Positions 16,188-25,664 of a stretch of DNA of 39,857 nt are shown one piece after another (the first letter of the stretch is position 1; each line of letters begins with the position of its first letter). The position numbers were made by a program, and so were the translations under genes. Location of the stretch: assembly GCA_945952225.1 (NCBI GenBank), contig CAMFHP010000079.1, forward strand, positions 1 through 39,857. Reading direction: 5' to 3'. The notes beneath the pieces were generated by a model, which saw only the letters and a list, made by a program, of their open reading frames with translations, was not told the DNA's origin and ran no database searches. This DNA is from an uncultured Myxococcaceae bacterium. GTDB taxonomy: Bacteria > Myxococcota_A > Polyangia > Polyangiales > Ga0077539.

Positions 16188-19091
16188 CTACGAAGCCGCA
16201 CCATCCCATGGAACCGAAGGCCCGCCCGCGGGGCCGTTCGGAGCCGCACGTCCGTTGCGTCCGCAGGCGGCGCGGGCGCCGAGCGCGCAGGCGTCTTCAC
16301 GGCGTCGGGCCGCGCGCACCGCATCGAACACGGGCGACGCGCGACGGCCGTAGAGGGCGGCGGCGTCGACACACGCCGGGGCGAGGCCCAGGGCGCACGC
16401 GCGGTCGAGGTGGGTGACCGCGCGGCGCTCGTCACGGTCGGCGCCTGCGCCATCGCGGAGCGCGCGGCCGAGGGCGAGGTTCGCGAGTCCGTCGACGTCG
16501 ACCTCGCACTCCGCGGCGAGCGACGCGAGGTTGGCCTCGCGGAGCGTGCGGGCGCGCGCCCCATCGCGGGCGATGCCATCACCGCGTTCGAGGAGCCCCG
16601 CGAGCATCACGCACGCGCGCGACGATCCGCCCTCGCACGCCACGTCGAGGGCTGCGGCGCGGGTGGCGTGGTCACGGCGTGTGGCGGGCGCCTCGACGTG
16701 CAGGTCACCGCATTGCGACGGCGACGCGGCGCAGGCCGAGGCGTGGAGCGTCTGGGCGCGCGCGAGGTCGACGGGAACGCCCACGCCGTAGCGCAGGAGG
16801 TGGGCGAGCCATCCGCAGGCGTCGGCGTCGCCGCGCTCGCAGTCGGCGCCGAAGAGTTCGCGCGCGCGGGCCCAGCGCGACGCGGCCGCGGAGGCATCGC
16901 GGGGACCACCCACGCCGAGCGCGCGGAGCGTTCCCTCGTACCAGCAGGCACTCGCGCGCTCGTGCGCGCAGCCCTCGATGGCGAGGGAGAGCGCGCCATG
17001 GGCCGGGTCGATGCGTGCGGCCTCGGAGACCATCGCGCGGGCCACCTGTTGCGTGCACCCGTCGAGCGAACCGTTCTCGCACGCGCGGGCGAGGAGCGCG
17101 TCGGCGTGGGCCTCGTCGCGCGCCATGCCAATGCCCCGTCGGGCGGCGCGGGCGGCGTCGAAGCACGCGAAGCCCTCGCCCGCATCGCACGCGCGCACGA
17201 GGAGGGCAACGCTCGCGCGCGCGTCGTCGGGTGCGCCGTCCATGCCGATGCGACCGAGCACGCCGCACGCGTACGCCTGGTCGTGCTCGCACGCGCGTCG
17301 CAGGAGCATCAGGCCGCGCGGACGGTTCTGCGGAACGCCCACGCCCCAGTACGTGCGCGCCCCGAGCGCCCCGCAGCCGCGAAAGTCTTCGCCCACACAC
17401 GCCCGCTCGTAGAGCCGATTGGCGCGCGTGTCGTCGCGCACCGTGCCGCGTCCCTCGCTCACCATCTGCCCGAGGCGCCAGCAAGCACGGGGGTTGCGCG
17501 CGTCGCATTGCCTGCGAAAGATCCCCGCCGCGGCAGCCTCGTCGACCACCACGCCGCGCCCCACCTCCAGCGCCACCGCGCGGCGGAAGCAGCCCTCGTC
17601 GTTGCCCGCCTCACACGCCCGTCGGAACACCTCCGCGGCCGCGGCCTGCGCCTCGGGCGCGTCGCGCTCGTACTGCACCACGGCGCTCTCGACGCACGCC
17701 CCCACGTCGCCCGCCTCGCATCGCGCCATGCGCACCTGCAGCACGAGCCGCTCGCGGGCCCGCTCGCGCGCCGTCTCACAGGCCGACGCGGCGCCGAGCT
17801 CGCACGCGTGGTCGAGCATCATCGCGGCACGCTCTGGATTCACGGGCCCGCCCCACGCGCCGTCGTACACCCGCGCGAGGTACTGACACGCGAGGCGCTC
17901 TCCGCGGCCGCAGGTGCGCGTGAGGATCGCCGTCGCTTCGGGCGCATCCGCGGGTCCGCCGCGCGCGTCGAGCATGGTCCACGCGAAGTGGGCGCAGCCC
18001 TCGCCCTGTCCCGCGTCACACGCCGCGCGAAAGAGCCCGCGCGCGCGCACGTCGTCGCGCCCCACGCCGTGCCCGCCCACGAGCGCCACACCGAGGTACA
18101 CACACGCGCGCGGATCGCCGTGCGTGCAGGCCTCCGAGAGCATCGCGGCGCCGCGCGCCTGGCGGTCTTCGCGGTCGTCGTTCGTGAGCAGATCACCGAG
18201 CGTCGTGCAGCTCTCGCCGTGCCCGCCGTCGCACGCGCGTCGCAGCAGCGACTCGGCCCGCGCGGCGTCGAACTCCACCACGTCGCCGCGCATCCAGAAC
18301 CCGCCGAGCGCGCCGCAGGCCGCGGGGCGTCCGTTGTCACAGCCCGCACGCGCCGCGTCGAGCGCGGCCACGCTCCGTTCGAGCGAGGCGCCGCGGGTGC
18401 AGTCCGTGTCGTCGGCGGCGCTGCACGCGCGTCGCATCGCGGCTACCGCGTCGGCACCGTTCCATGTGCCGTCGGGGGCGCGCATCAGGGCGTACGAGAG
18501 GCGCTCACAGCCCCGCGCATCGCCGCCTTCGCAGCCTGCGCGAAAGCCCTGCACGGCGGCCTCGTAGTTGCGCGGCGTCGCACGCCACGCGCGCTCGCCG
18601 ACGTTCACACACCCGACAGGATCGTGGAGCGCGCACGCCCTCGCCACGAGCGCCTCGCCGCGGGCCTCGTCGCGCGGCACGCCTGCTCCGCGGAGGTACG
18701 CGTCGCCGAGGTCGTTGCACCCGAACGCGTCGTTCGCCTCACACGCACGACGGAACAGCGCCACCGCACCCGCCTCGTCGCCCTCACCGCGCACGAGGGC
18801 ACCGAGGTGCGCGCAGCATCGCGCGTCGTTCGCCGCGCATCGCCGCTCGACGAGCGCCCTCGCCGCATCGTGGTCTTCGCGCACGCCGCGACCGGCCATG
18901 AGGTCCATCGCCCAGTCGCCGCACTGCTCATTGCGAGACTCGCACGCGAGACGGTGCGCCGCCGCGACCTCGGCGGGCGTGCGCGTCGCCTGCGCAAGCG
19001 TGCTGCGTGGGCCCGCACCGCGGACGCAGCCTGGCGAGAGCACCCACAGCGCGGCGCAGAGGGCCGCACGAAACCCGAACGTGTTGATCAC
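16188..19091 (-). CDS. large cysteine-rich Sel1-like repeat protein, probable lipoprotein
   Basis: The 967-residue protein starts at GTG 19091, preceded by GGAGG nine bases upstream. A hydrophobic leader ends in LSPGC, a possible lipidation site with Leu one place further from Cys than usual. The rest is an array of some 20 or more repeats of about 36 residues with a pattern such as RACEANDAFGCNDLGDAYL, G-x-GV and a pair of cysteines per repeat. This is the arrangement of Sel1-like/Hcp beta-lactamase-like repeat proteins, in which each helix pair is pinned by a disulfide, consistent with an exported location. Such arrays act as protein-binding scaffolds; any partner is unknown. It is convergent with the carboxylase operon, with only 15 bases between stop codons. 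Confidence 0.88.
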   Translation of the reverse strand: MINTFGFRAALCAALWVLSPGCVRGAGPRSTLAQATRTPAEVAAAHRLACESRNEQCGDWAMDLMAGRGVREDHDAARALVERRCAANDARCCAHLGALVRGEGDEAGAVALFRRACEANDAFGCNDLGDAYLRGAGVPRDEARGEALVARACALHDPVGCVNVGERAWRATPRNYEAAVQGFRAGCEGGDARGCERLSYALMRAPDGTWNGADAVAAMRRACSAADDTDCTRGASLERSVAALDAARAGCDNGRPAACGALGGFWMRGDVVEFDAARAESLLRRACDGGHGESCTTLGDLLTNDDREDRQARGAAMLSEACTHGDPRACVYLGVALVGGHGVGRDDVRARGLFRAACDAGQGEGCAHFAWTMLDARGGPADAPEATAILTRTCGRGERLACQYLARVYDGAWGGPVNPERAAMMLDHACELGAASACETARERARERLVLQVRMARCEAGDVGACVESAVVQYERDAPEAQAAAAEVFRRACEAGNDEGCFRRAVALEVGRGVVVDEAAAAGIFRRQCDARNPRACWRLGQMVSEGRGTVRDDTRANRLYERACVGEDFRGCGALGARTYWGVGVPQNRPRGLMLLRRACEHDQAYACGVLGRIGMDGAPDDARASVALLVRACDAGEGFACFDAARAARRGIGMARDEAHADALLARACENGSLDGCTQQVARAMVSEAARIDPAHGALSLAIEGCAHERASACWYEGTLRALGVGGPRDASAAASRWARARELFGADCERGDADACGWLAHLLRYGVGVPVDLARAQTLHASACAASPSQCGDLHVEAPATRRDHATRAAALDVACEGGSSRACVMLAGLLERGDGIARDGARARTLREANLASLAAECEVDVDGLANLALGRALRDGAGADRDERRAVTHLDRACALGLAPACVDAAALYGRRASPVFDAVRAARRREDACALGARAACGRNGRAAPNGPAGGPSVPWDGAAS

Positions 19092-19185
19092 GGAGCAACC
19101 CTCCCGACGCCGCGCGCGTGCGCGACGCATCACCGCCGAGGGTGCCACAAGGGGCGCGCAGGAATGAACGGGAGATCGCGCGCGA

Positions 19186-19734
19186 TCAGCGCGGGTGCCA
19201 GGGCACGTCGGGCACGTTCGCGGCGCGGTTCTCCGAGCGCGCGAGGGTGAACAGCAGGTCGCTCAGGCGGTTGAGGTACACCACCAGCTCGCCGCGCACG
19301 GGCTCGTGCTGCGCGAGGGCCACCACCTCGCGCTCGGCGCGTCGGCACACGGTCCGCGCGACGTGGAGCGCTGCGGCCGCGGGGGTTCCGCCCGGGAGCA
19401 CGAAGGTCTTGAGCGCGTCGACCGTGGCCTCGCTCGCGTCGATGGCGTTTTCGAGGCGCTCGATGTCGCGGCTGTCGAGGAGCGCGATGCCGATGGAGCC
19501 CTCCTTGCCGGGCACCGTGGCGAGCTCGGCGCCGAGGGTGAAGAGGTCGCGCTGCACGTGGGCGAGCACCGCGTCGTGGTCGTGCGAGAGCGTGTGCGTG
19601 CGCACCACGCCGAGGGAGGCGTTGAGCTCGTCGACCGTGCCGTAGGCGCCCACGCGGTCGCTGGATTTCGAAACCCGCGCGCCGCCGAAAAGGCCCGTGT
19701 CTCCTGCGTCTCCGGTCTTCGTGTAGAGCTTCAC
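19186..19734 (-). CDS. PduO-type cob(I)alamin adenosyltransferase
   Basis: The 182-residue enzyme transfers the adenosyl group of ATP to cob(I)alamin, making coenzyme B12. It is the PduO/MMAB class: an N-terminal ATP motif KLYTKTGDAGDTGLFGG, GAYGTVDELNASLG, then the C-terminal helical motifs FVLPGGTPAAAALHVARTVCRRAER and NRLSDLLFTLAR. Length is typical for single-domain members. The GTG start at 19734 overlaps the fmt stop in a GTGA arrangement, so translation of the two is coupled. In many bacteria this enzyme serves methylmalonyl-CoA mutase, but no mutase gene is in the window. Confidence 0.95.
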   Translation of the reverse strand: MKLYTKTGDAGDTGLFGGARVSKSSDRVGAYGTVDELNASLGVVRTHTLSHDHDAVLAHVQRDLFTLGAELATVPGKEGSIGIALLDSRDIERLENAIDASEATVDALKTFVLPGGTPAAAALHVARTVCRRAEREVVALAQHEPVRGELVVYLNRLSDLLFTLARSENRAANVPDVPWHPR

Positions 19735-20681
19735 GTCACGTCCTGGCCGAGCATCGCGCCCGTGCGGAGGGGATGGCCCGCGAGGAACTCCCGCACGGGC
19801 ACGCGCTTCTTGCCTTCGAGCTGAACCTCGGTGAGCGCGATCAGCCCCTTGGATGACGCAACCCAGATCCGGTCGCGCGTGACGGCCACCACTTCGCCCG
19901 GCGCCCCTCCGAGCACCGCGGGCGGATCGTCGAGCCGCGTCGCGCCCACGATGAGACGCCGCGCGCCCAGCGTGGTCGACGCGCCGGGCCAGGGCTGAAA
20001 CCCGCGCACCCGGTCGTGGATCTCCTTCGCCGAGCGCGTCCAGTCGATGCGCGCGAGCTCCTTCTGGAGCAGCGGCGCCAGCGTGGCCTGCGAGGCGTCC
20101 TGCGCGACGGGCGCCCGCGCACCCGAGAGCACCGCATGGAGCTCCTGCCGCACGAGGTCTGCGCCCATCTGCGAGAGCCGCGCGCCGAGGTCCACCGAGG
20201 TCTCGTCGGGGTCGATGGGCGTGCGCGCGACGGCCAGCATCGGACCCGTGTCGAGGCCCGCGTCCATCTGCATGAGCGTGACCCCGGTCTCCGTGTCGCC
20301 CGCCACGATGGACCAGTTGATCGGCGCCGCGCCGCGATGCTTCGGCAGCACGCTCGCGTGCACGTTGAGGCAGCCGTGACGCGGGGCCGCGAGCACGTCG
20401 GGCGGCAGGATGCGCCCGTACGCCACCACCACGGCCACGTCGAGGTCGAGGGAGCGGAGCCACGCCGCCACCACGCCGTCGCGGAGCTTCTCGGGCTGAC
20501 GCACTTCGATCCCGCGTTCGAGCGCGGCGAGCTTCACGGGCGGCGCGGTGAGCTGGTTTCCGCGGCCCGCGGGGCGGTCGGGCTGGCACACGACGGCGAC
20601 CACCTCGGCCACGTCGAGAAGGCCCAGGAGCGACGGCACGGCGAAGGCCGGCGTGCCGAAGAAGACAGCGCGAGGTTTCAT
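19731..20681 (-). CDS. fmt: methionyl-tRNA formyltransferase
   Basis: The 316-residue enzyme formylates initiator methionyl-tRNA using 10-formyltetrahydrofolate. The N-terminal catalytic domain shows VFFGTPAFAV, and residues N106, H108 and D144 fall at the same numbers as the E. coli active-site residues. HASVLPKHRGAAPINW and MDAGLDTGPM are the family signatures. The C-terminal OB-fold domain (about 205-305) binds the tRNA. Length matches the family. It lies 70 bases after def, the usual pairing, and overlaps the adenosyltransferase gene by four bases. Confidence 0.97.
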   Translation of the reverse strand: MKPRAVFFGTPAFAVPSLLGLLDVAEVVAVVCQPDRPAGRGNQLTAPPVKLAALERGIEVRQPEKLRDGVVAAWLRSLDLDVAVVVAYGRILPPDVLAAPRHGCLNVHASVLPKHRGAAPINWSIVAGDTETGVTLMQMDAGLDTGPMLAVARTPIDPDETSVDLGARLSQMGADLVRQELHAVLSGARAPVAQDASQATLAPLLQKELARIDWTRSAKEIHDRVRGFQPWPGASTTLGARRLIVGATRLDDPPAVLGGAPGEVVAVTRDRIWVASSKGLIALTEVQLEGKKRVPVREFLAGHPLRTGAMLGQDVT

Positions 20682-20751
20682 GGCAGGCGGTGATCCGGGA
20701 GCGGGTGGAGAAGGGGCTGCGAGGCGCTGCGCGACGACGACGCGGAAGCCG

Positions 20752-21267
20752 TCAGGGACGCGCGTCGGAGACGGCGCGGCGGCGCATCTCGCGGTCGATG
20801 AAGCGGCGCTTGAGGAGCGACACGCGGTCGACCATGAGCGTGCCGTCGAGGTGGTCGTACTCGTGCTGCACGGCGATGGCGAGGAGGCCTTCGGCTTCGA
20901 GTTCGAAGGGCTTTCCGTCGAGGCCCTGCGCGCGCACGGTCACCTTCGCGGCGCGCTCGACCTCTTCGTGGATGCCCGGAAACGAGAGGCAGCCCTCTTC
21001 CCACACGGTCTCGCCGACGCGCGTGACGATCTCGGGGTTGATGAACGTGCGCAGCTCGCTGGGCTTGTCGTTCTCGGCGACGTCGATCACGAAGATGCGC
21101 TTCGCCACGCCGATCTGCGGCGCCGCGAGGCCCACACCGGGCGCGGCGTACATCGTCTCGGCCATGTCGTCGCAGAGGGCGCGGATCTCGTCGTTGATCT
21201 CCGACACGGGCTCGGCCTTCACGCGGAGCCGCTTGTCGGGGTAGCGGAGGATGGTTCGAATGGCCAT
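20752..21267 (-). CDS. def: peptide deformylase
   Basis: The 171-residue enzyme removes the formyl group from nascent proteins. All three family motifs are present: GVGLAAPQ (Q51), EGCLSFPG (C93) and HEYDH (H135, E136, H139). C93, H135 and H139 hold the catalytic metal and E136 is the catalytic base. The start was chosen at MAIRTILRYPD, which aligns with other deformylases; the frame is open for about 32 codons further upstream but the extension looks unlike protein. It is the first gene of the def-fmt-adenosyltransferase group, with a 123-base gap upstream that probably holds a promoter. Confidence 0.97.
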   Translation of the reverse strand: MAIRTILRYPDKRLRVKAEPVSEINDEIRALCDDMAETMYAAPGVGLAAPQIGVAKRIFVIDVAENDKPSELRTFINPEIVTRVGETVWEEGCLSFPGIHEEVERAAKVTVRAQGLDGKPFELEAEGLLAIAVQHEYDHLDGTLMVDRVSLLKRRFIDREMRRRAVSDARP

Positions 21268-21390
21268 GGGGAGGTCCGTTCGTAGAGATTGGTTCGGGTG
21301 TGCCGACGCCCTTGCGGGCCCGTACGGCGGTGAACCTGTAACACCCACGTTCCGCACGAACAAGGCGCGCGGCGCACCGCCGGGGCGGGC

Positions 21391-23100
<1,710 letters not shown>

Positions 23101-23141
23101 GGTGCGTGCGAGACTACGCACATCCACCGCGGGCGTGAAGG

Positions 23142-23167
23142 GCCCTGAAGTGCCTTGATTACAGGGC
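23142..23167 (-). terminator. possible hairpin spanning the DUF4336-like stop codon
   Basis: GCCCTG (23142-23147) and CAGGGC (23162-23167) form a perfect six-base stem with a 14-base loop that contains the TAA stop of the DUF4336-like gene. There is no T-run after it. It could attenuate read-through into the acyl-CoA dehydrogenase gene. Confidence 0.25.
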
Positions 23168-23866
23168 GTTTGCGACGGCCCGGAGCGTGGCAGACGCGTC
23201 GCGTTCGATCACGTCACCGTGCCCCGGAACGACCCGCGCGAGGGCCCCGTTCGCGAGGCGCGCGAGGTGGGCCTGGAGGGCCGTGCGCTCCTTCACGAGA
23301 AAGAGCCGCGCGATGCGCGTGACCTTCGGGCCGCCCGTCGAGTCGGTGACGTGCTTCATCATCCATCCGCCGAAGCCCGGCAGGTGCGGCTGATTGAACA
23401 GCACGTCGTTGAAGACCACCGTCTCACCCTCGGGGCCCGTGACGCGCACGACGCCCTCCTGCGCGCCCGATCCGTCGAGGGTCTCGAAGCGCACCGTGTC
23501 GTCGCCCTTGAAGTCTTCGTACGAGCCGTCGACGGGGAGCACCTGCGCCACGCGCTTCGTCGCGCCCTGCGGGCAGTACACGGCGCTCTTCGCGTAGCGG
23601 GCCTTCCACGGGTGCGCGTCGAGGCGGTGGAAGCCGTTGGGCACGAGCAGCACCGCGGGCTCTCCCCAGGCCTCGATGGCCTTCTGCGTGAACTCGTCGC
23701 ACGCGATGGCGTTGTGCACGACCACGCGTCCGTCGCGCATCTTCGCGAGGGTCATCCGACGGCGCAGCGCCATGTTCGGAATGTCCCCCTCGACGGACCA
23801 GAGGTTGTCACTGTGCTTCACGATCGGATCGTGCCGCAGCACGATCCACGGACGCGGCTCGCTCAT
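23159..23866 (-). CDS. DUF4336-like (metallo-hydrolase-related) protein
   Basis: The 235-residue cytoplasmic protein fits the DUF4336 pattern: an opening DNLWSVEGD strand, R-MTLAKMRDGRVVVHNAIA, a LLVPNGFHRLDAHPWKARY stretch and VLFNQPHLPG, ending in VVPGHGDVIE. These elements mirror the layout of the metallo-beta-lactamase superfamily, but the zinc-binding HxHxDH motif is absent, so classical hydrolase activity is doubtful. Its start overlaps the pdxA stop in an ATGA arrangement, so it is translated together with pdxA. Its role is unknown. Confidence 0.72.
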   Translation of the reverse strand: MSEPRPWIVLRHDPIVKHSDNLWSVEGDIPNMALRRRMTLAKMRDGRVVVHNAIACDEFTQKAIEAWGEPAVLLVPNGFHRLDAHPWKARYAKSAVYCPQGATKRVAQVLPVDGSYEDFKGDDTVRFETLDGSGAQEGVVRVTGPEGETVVFNDVLFNQPHLPGFGGWMMKHVTDSTGGPKVTRIARLFLVKERTALQAHLARLANGALARVVPGHGDVIERDASATLRAVANAL

Positions 23867-24873
23867 GTCGTCTCCGTGTGCGCGCCGTCGGCGCATGCGA
23901 GGCGACCGCGCGCGAGGACGATCCCCAGCGCGAGCGCCGCCTCCATGCCCCGCGGGTCCGCGCGGTTCGTTCCCGCGATGTCGTACGCGGTGCCGTGGTC
24001 GACGCTCGTGCGCACGAAGGGAAGTCCCAGCGTGACGTTCACGGCGTCCCCGAAATCCAGCAGCTTCGACGCGATGGTGGCCTGGTCGTGGTACATCGCC
24101 ACGACCGCGTCGTAGCGCCCGTCGCGCGCGTGACGGAACACCGCCTCCGCAGGCACGGGCCCCACGACCTCGCAGCCCGCGAGCGCCCTCCTCGCCGCGT
24201 CGATCGCAGGCCCGATGACCTCGATCTCCTCGCGTCCGAGCAGCCCCCCTTCGCCCGCGTGGGGGTTGAGCCCGCTCACGGCCACGCGCGGCGCCGTGAC
24301 GCCGAACTCGCGCTGCATGGCCCGCGCGGTGATCTCGATGGTCTCGCGCACGGCCTCGTGGGTGATCTCCGAGGGCACGCGCGCGATGGCGTGATGTGTG
24401 GTGACGAGCGAGGTGCGAAGGGTCGGTCCTGCGAAGAGCATCACGACGCGGCGCACGCCCGCGCGCATCGCGAGGTGCTCGGTGTGCCCGAGAAAGGCCA
24501 CGCCCGACGCGGTGATGGCCTTCTTCGAAACGGGGGCCGTCACGATGCCGTGGAGCGCGCCCGCGAGCACCGCGTCGAGGGCGTCGTCGATGGCGCGGAG
24601 CTGCGCGGCGCCGCCTGCGAGCGAGGGCCTTCCGGCGGCGCGCTCGTCGGGTGCGAGCGCAGACGACGGGTGCACGCGCACGTTGGCGAGCGCGTCGAGC
24701 GAGAGGCCCGCGAGGTGGGCCGCGTCGGCGAGCGCGCCCGCGTCGCCGAAGAGAGTGAAGGTCACGTCGGGGTGCTGCGGCGCGAGGCGATGGAGCGCGC
24801 GCACCGACACTTCGGGACCGATGCCCGACGGGCATCCCGCGGTGACGGCGAGGTGGAGCGGAGGAGCATTCAT
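23863..24873 (-). CDS. pdxA: 4-hydroxythreonine-4-phosphate dehydrogenase
   Basis: The 336-residue enzyme oxidises 4-phosphohydroxy-threonine in the pathway to pyridoxal phosphate, using NAD and a divalent metal. The family opening GCPSGIGPEV, VTAPVSKKAI, FLGHTEHLA, the THH pair (H160/H161), NPHAGEGG (H205), YHDQ (H262) and LPFVRTSVDHGTAYDIAG are all visible. The histidines correspond to the metal ligands of E. coli PdxA. Length is normal. Both ends overlap neighbours by ATGA, coupling it to the regulator upstream and the DUF4336-like protein downstream. It could also be one of the PdxA2-type paralogues that act on other phospho-sugars; no other pyridoxine gene is in the window. Confidence 0.93.
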   Translation of the reverse strand: MNAPPLHLAVTAGCPSGIGPEVSVRALHRLAPQHPDVTFTLFGDAGALADAAHLAGLSLDALANVRVHPSSALAPDERAAGRPSLAGGAAQLRAIDDALDAVLAGALHGIVTAPVSKKAITASGVAFLGHTEHLAMRAGVRRVVMLFAGPTLRTSLVTTHHAIARVPSEITHEAVRETIEITARAMQREFGVTAPRVAVSGLNPHAGEGGLLGREEIEVIGPAIDAARRALAGCEVVGPVPAEAVFRHARDGRYDAVVAMYHDQATIASKLLDFGDAVNVTLGLPFVRTSVDHGTAYDIAGTNRADPRGMEAALALGIVLARGRLACADGAHTETT

Positions 24874-25532
24874 GGTGAGTCTGCGGCGCCGGGGACGACG
24901 AGTCGGTAGCCCACGCCGCGCACGGTCTCGATGACGGCCGACGCGCCGAGCTTCGAGCGCAGTCGCCGCACGTGCACGTCGAGGGTGCGCGTGGCGCCGC
25001 CGCGGCGTCCCCAGAGGTCGCGGAGGAGCGCGGCGCGGCCGAGCACACGGGCGCGGTGCGAGACGAGGTGCGCGAGGAGGTTGAACTCCATGGGCGCGAG
25101 GTCGATGCGGCGTCCCTCGACGTGCACGGTGTGTCCCGCGAGGTCGACGAGCAGCGCGCCGACCTTGATGCGCTCGGGTTGGGCGAAGTCGCTCGTGCGC
25201 CACTCGAGCGCGCGGAGGCGGACGTAGAGCTCCTGCGGCACGTAGGGCTGGAGCACGAAGTCGTCGTGCCCCCACGCGGGATCGAGGCGCGTGAGCTGCG
25301 TGGTTCGAAGCGCGAGGAGCACGGGCACCCGTCGCGGGAGCGTGCGGAGTCGCGCGATGACGAAGCGCCCCACCTCGGCGTCGTCGGCGGCTTCGACGAT
25401 GACCGCGTCGGCGTTGGCGGCGAGGGCTTCGGGCGGCGCGAGCGGCGAGTCTTCGCGCACGGCGCACCCGAGATCGCGGAGCACCTCGGCGGCCTCCGAC
25501 GGGTTCATCACGCTTGCGACGGTCGTTCGCAC
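24870..25532 (-). CDS. OmpR/PhoB-type winged-helix regulator with degenerate receiver domain
   Basis: The 220-residue protein has a receiver-like domain (about 1-110) and a PhoB-type DNA-binding domain (about 115-215) with DLAPMEFNLLAHLVSH, LRDLWGRRGGATRTLDVHVRRLRSKLG and VIETVRGVGYRLV. The receiver lacks the chemistry of phosphotransfer: the N-terminal acidic pair is missing (TVASVMNPSE), the phospho-acceptor position reads VIVEAAD with Glu in place of Asp, and the conserved lysine is replaced (FVLQPYVPQEL). It therefore probably acts without phosphorylation. The GTG start was chosen because it keeps the first receiver strand. No sensor kinase gene adjoins it. Its stop overlaps pdxA, so it may control this operon itself. 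Confidence 0.88.
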   Translation of the reverse strand: MRTTVASVMNPSEAAEVLRDLGCAVREDSPLAPPEALAANADAVIVEAADDAEVGRFVIARLRTLPRRVPVLLALRTTQLTRLDPAWGHDDFVLQPYVPQELYVRLRALEWRTSDFAQPERIKVGALLVDLAGHTVHVEGRRIDLAPMEFNLLAHLVSHRARVLGRAALLRDLWGRRGGATRTLDVHVRRLRSKLGASAVIETVRGVGYRLVVPGAADSP

Positions 25533-25601
25533 GGGCGCGGACGGTAATCCCTACCCGCCCGCGGGCACAACGACGCGCGGCGGCCGCAGAGAAGCGCTGC
25601 C

Positions 25602-25629
25602 TTGACGCCGCAACGAGCGCTCTGATACG
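25602..25629 (+). promoter_or_regulatory. candidate sigma70-like promoter for the GAF/coiled-coil gene
   Basis: TTGACG (25602-25607, five of six consensus bases) is followed after 16 bases by GATACG (25624-25629, three of six). The predicted start of transcription, about 25636, lies after the in-frame GTG at 25629, which favours ATG 25665 as the translation start of the gene below. The same TTGACGCCGC core recurs before the kinase at 37597. Confidence 0.4.
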
Positions 25630-25664
25630 TGCCTCGGAAACCTTTTCTGCCGGGCAAACACGCA

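Noticed and set aside
19174-19187. A 14-base palindrome GATCGCGCGCGATC at the end of the adenosyltransferase gene
   Set aside because: It has no loop and no T-run, and such CG/GATC palindromes arise often in DNA of this composition.
16410-19250. A 946-codon open frame on the plus strand opposite the Sel1-type gene
   Set aside because: The translation is Arg/His/Ala-rich with no repeats or motifs, while the minus strand carries regular cysteine-paired repeats. It is a GC-bias shadow.
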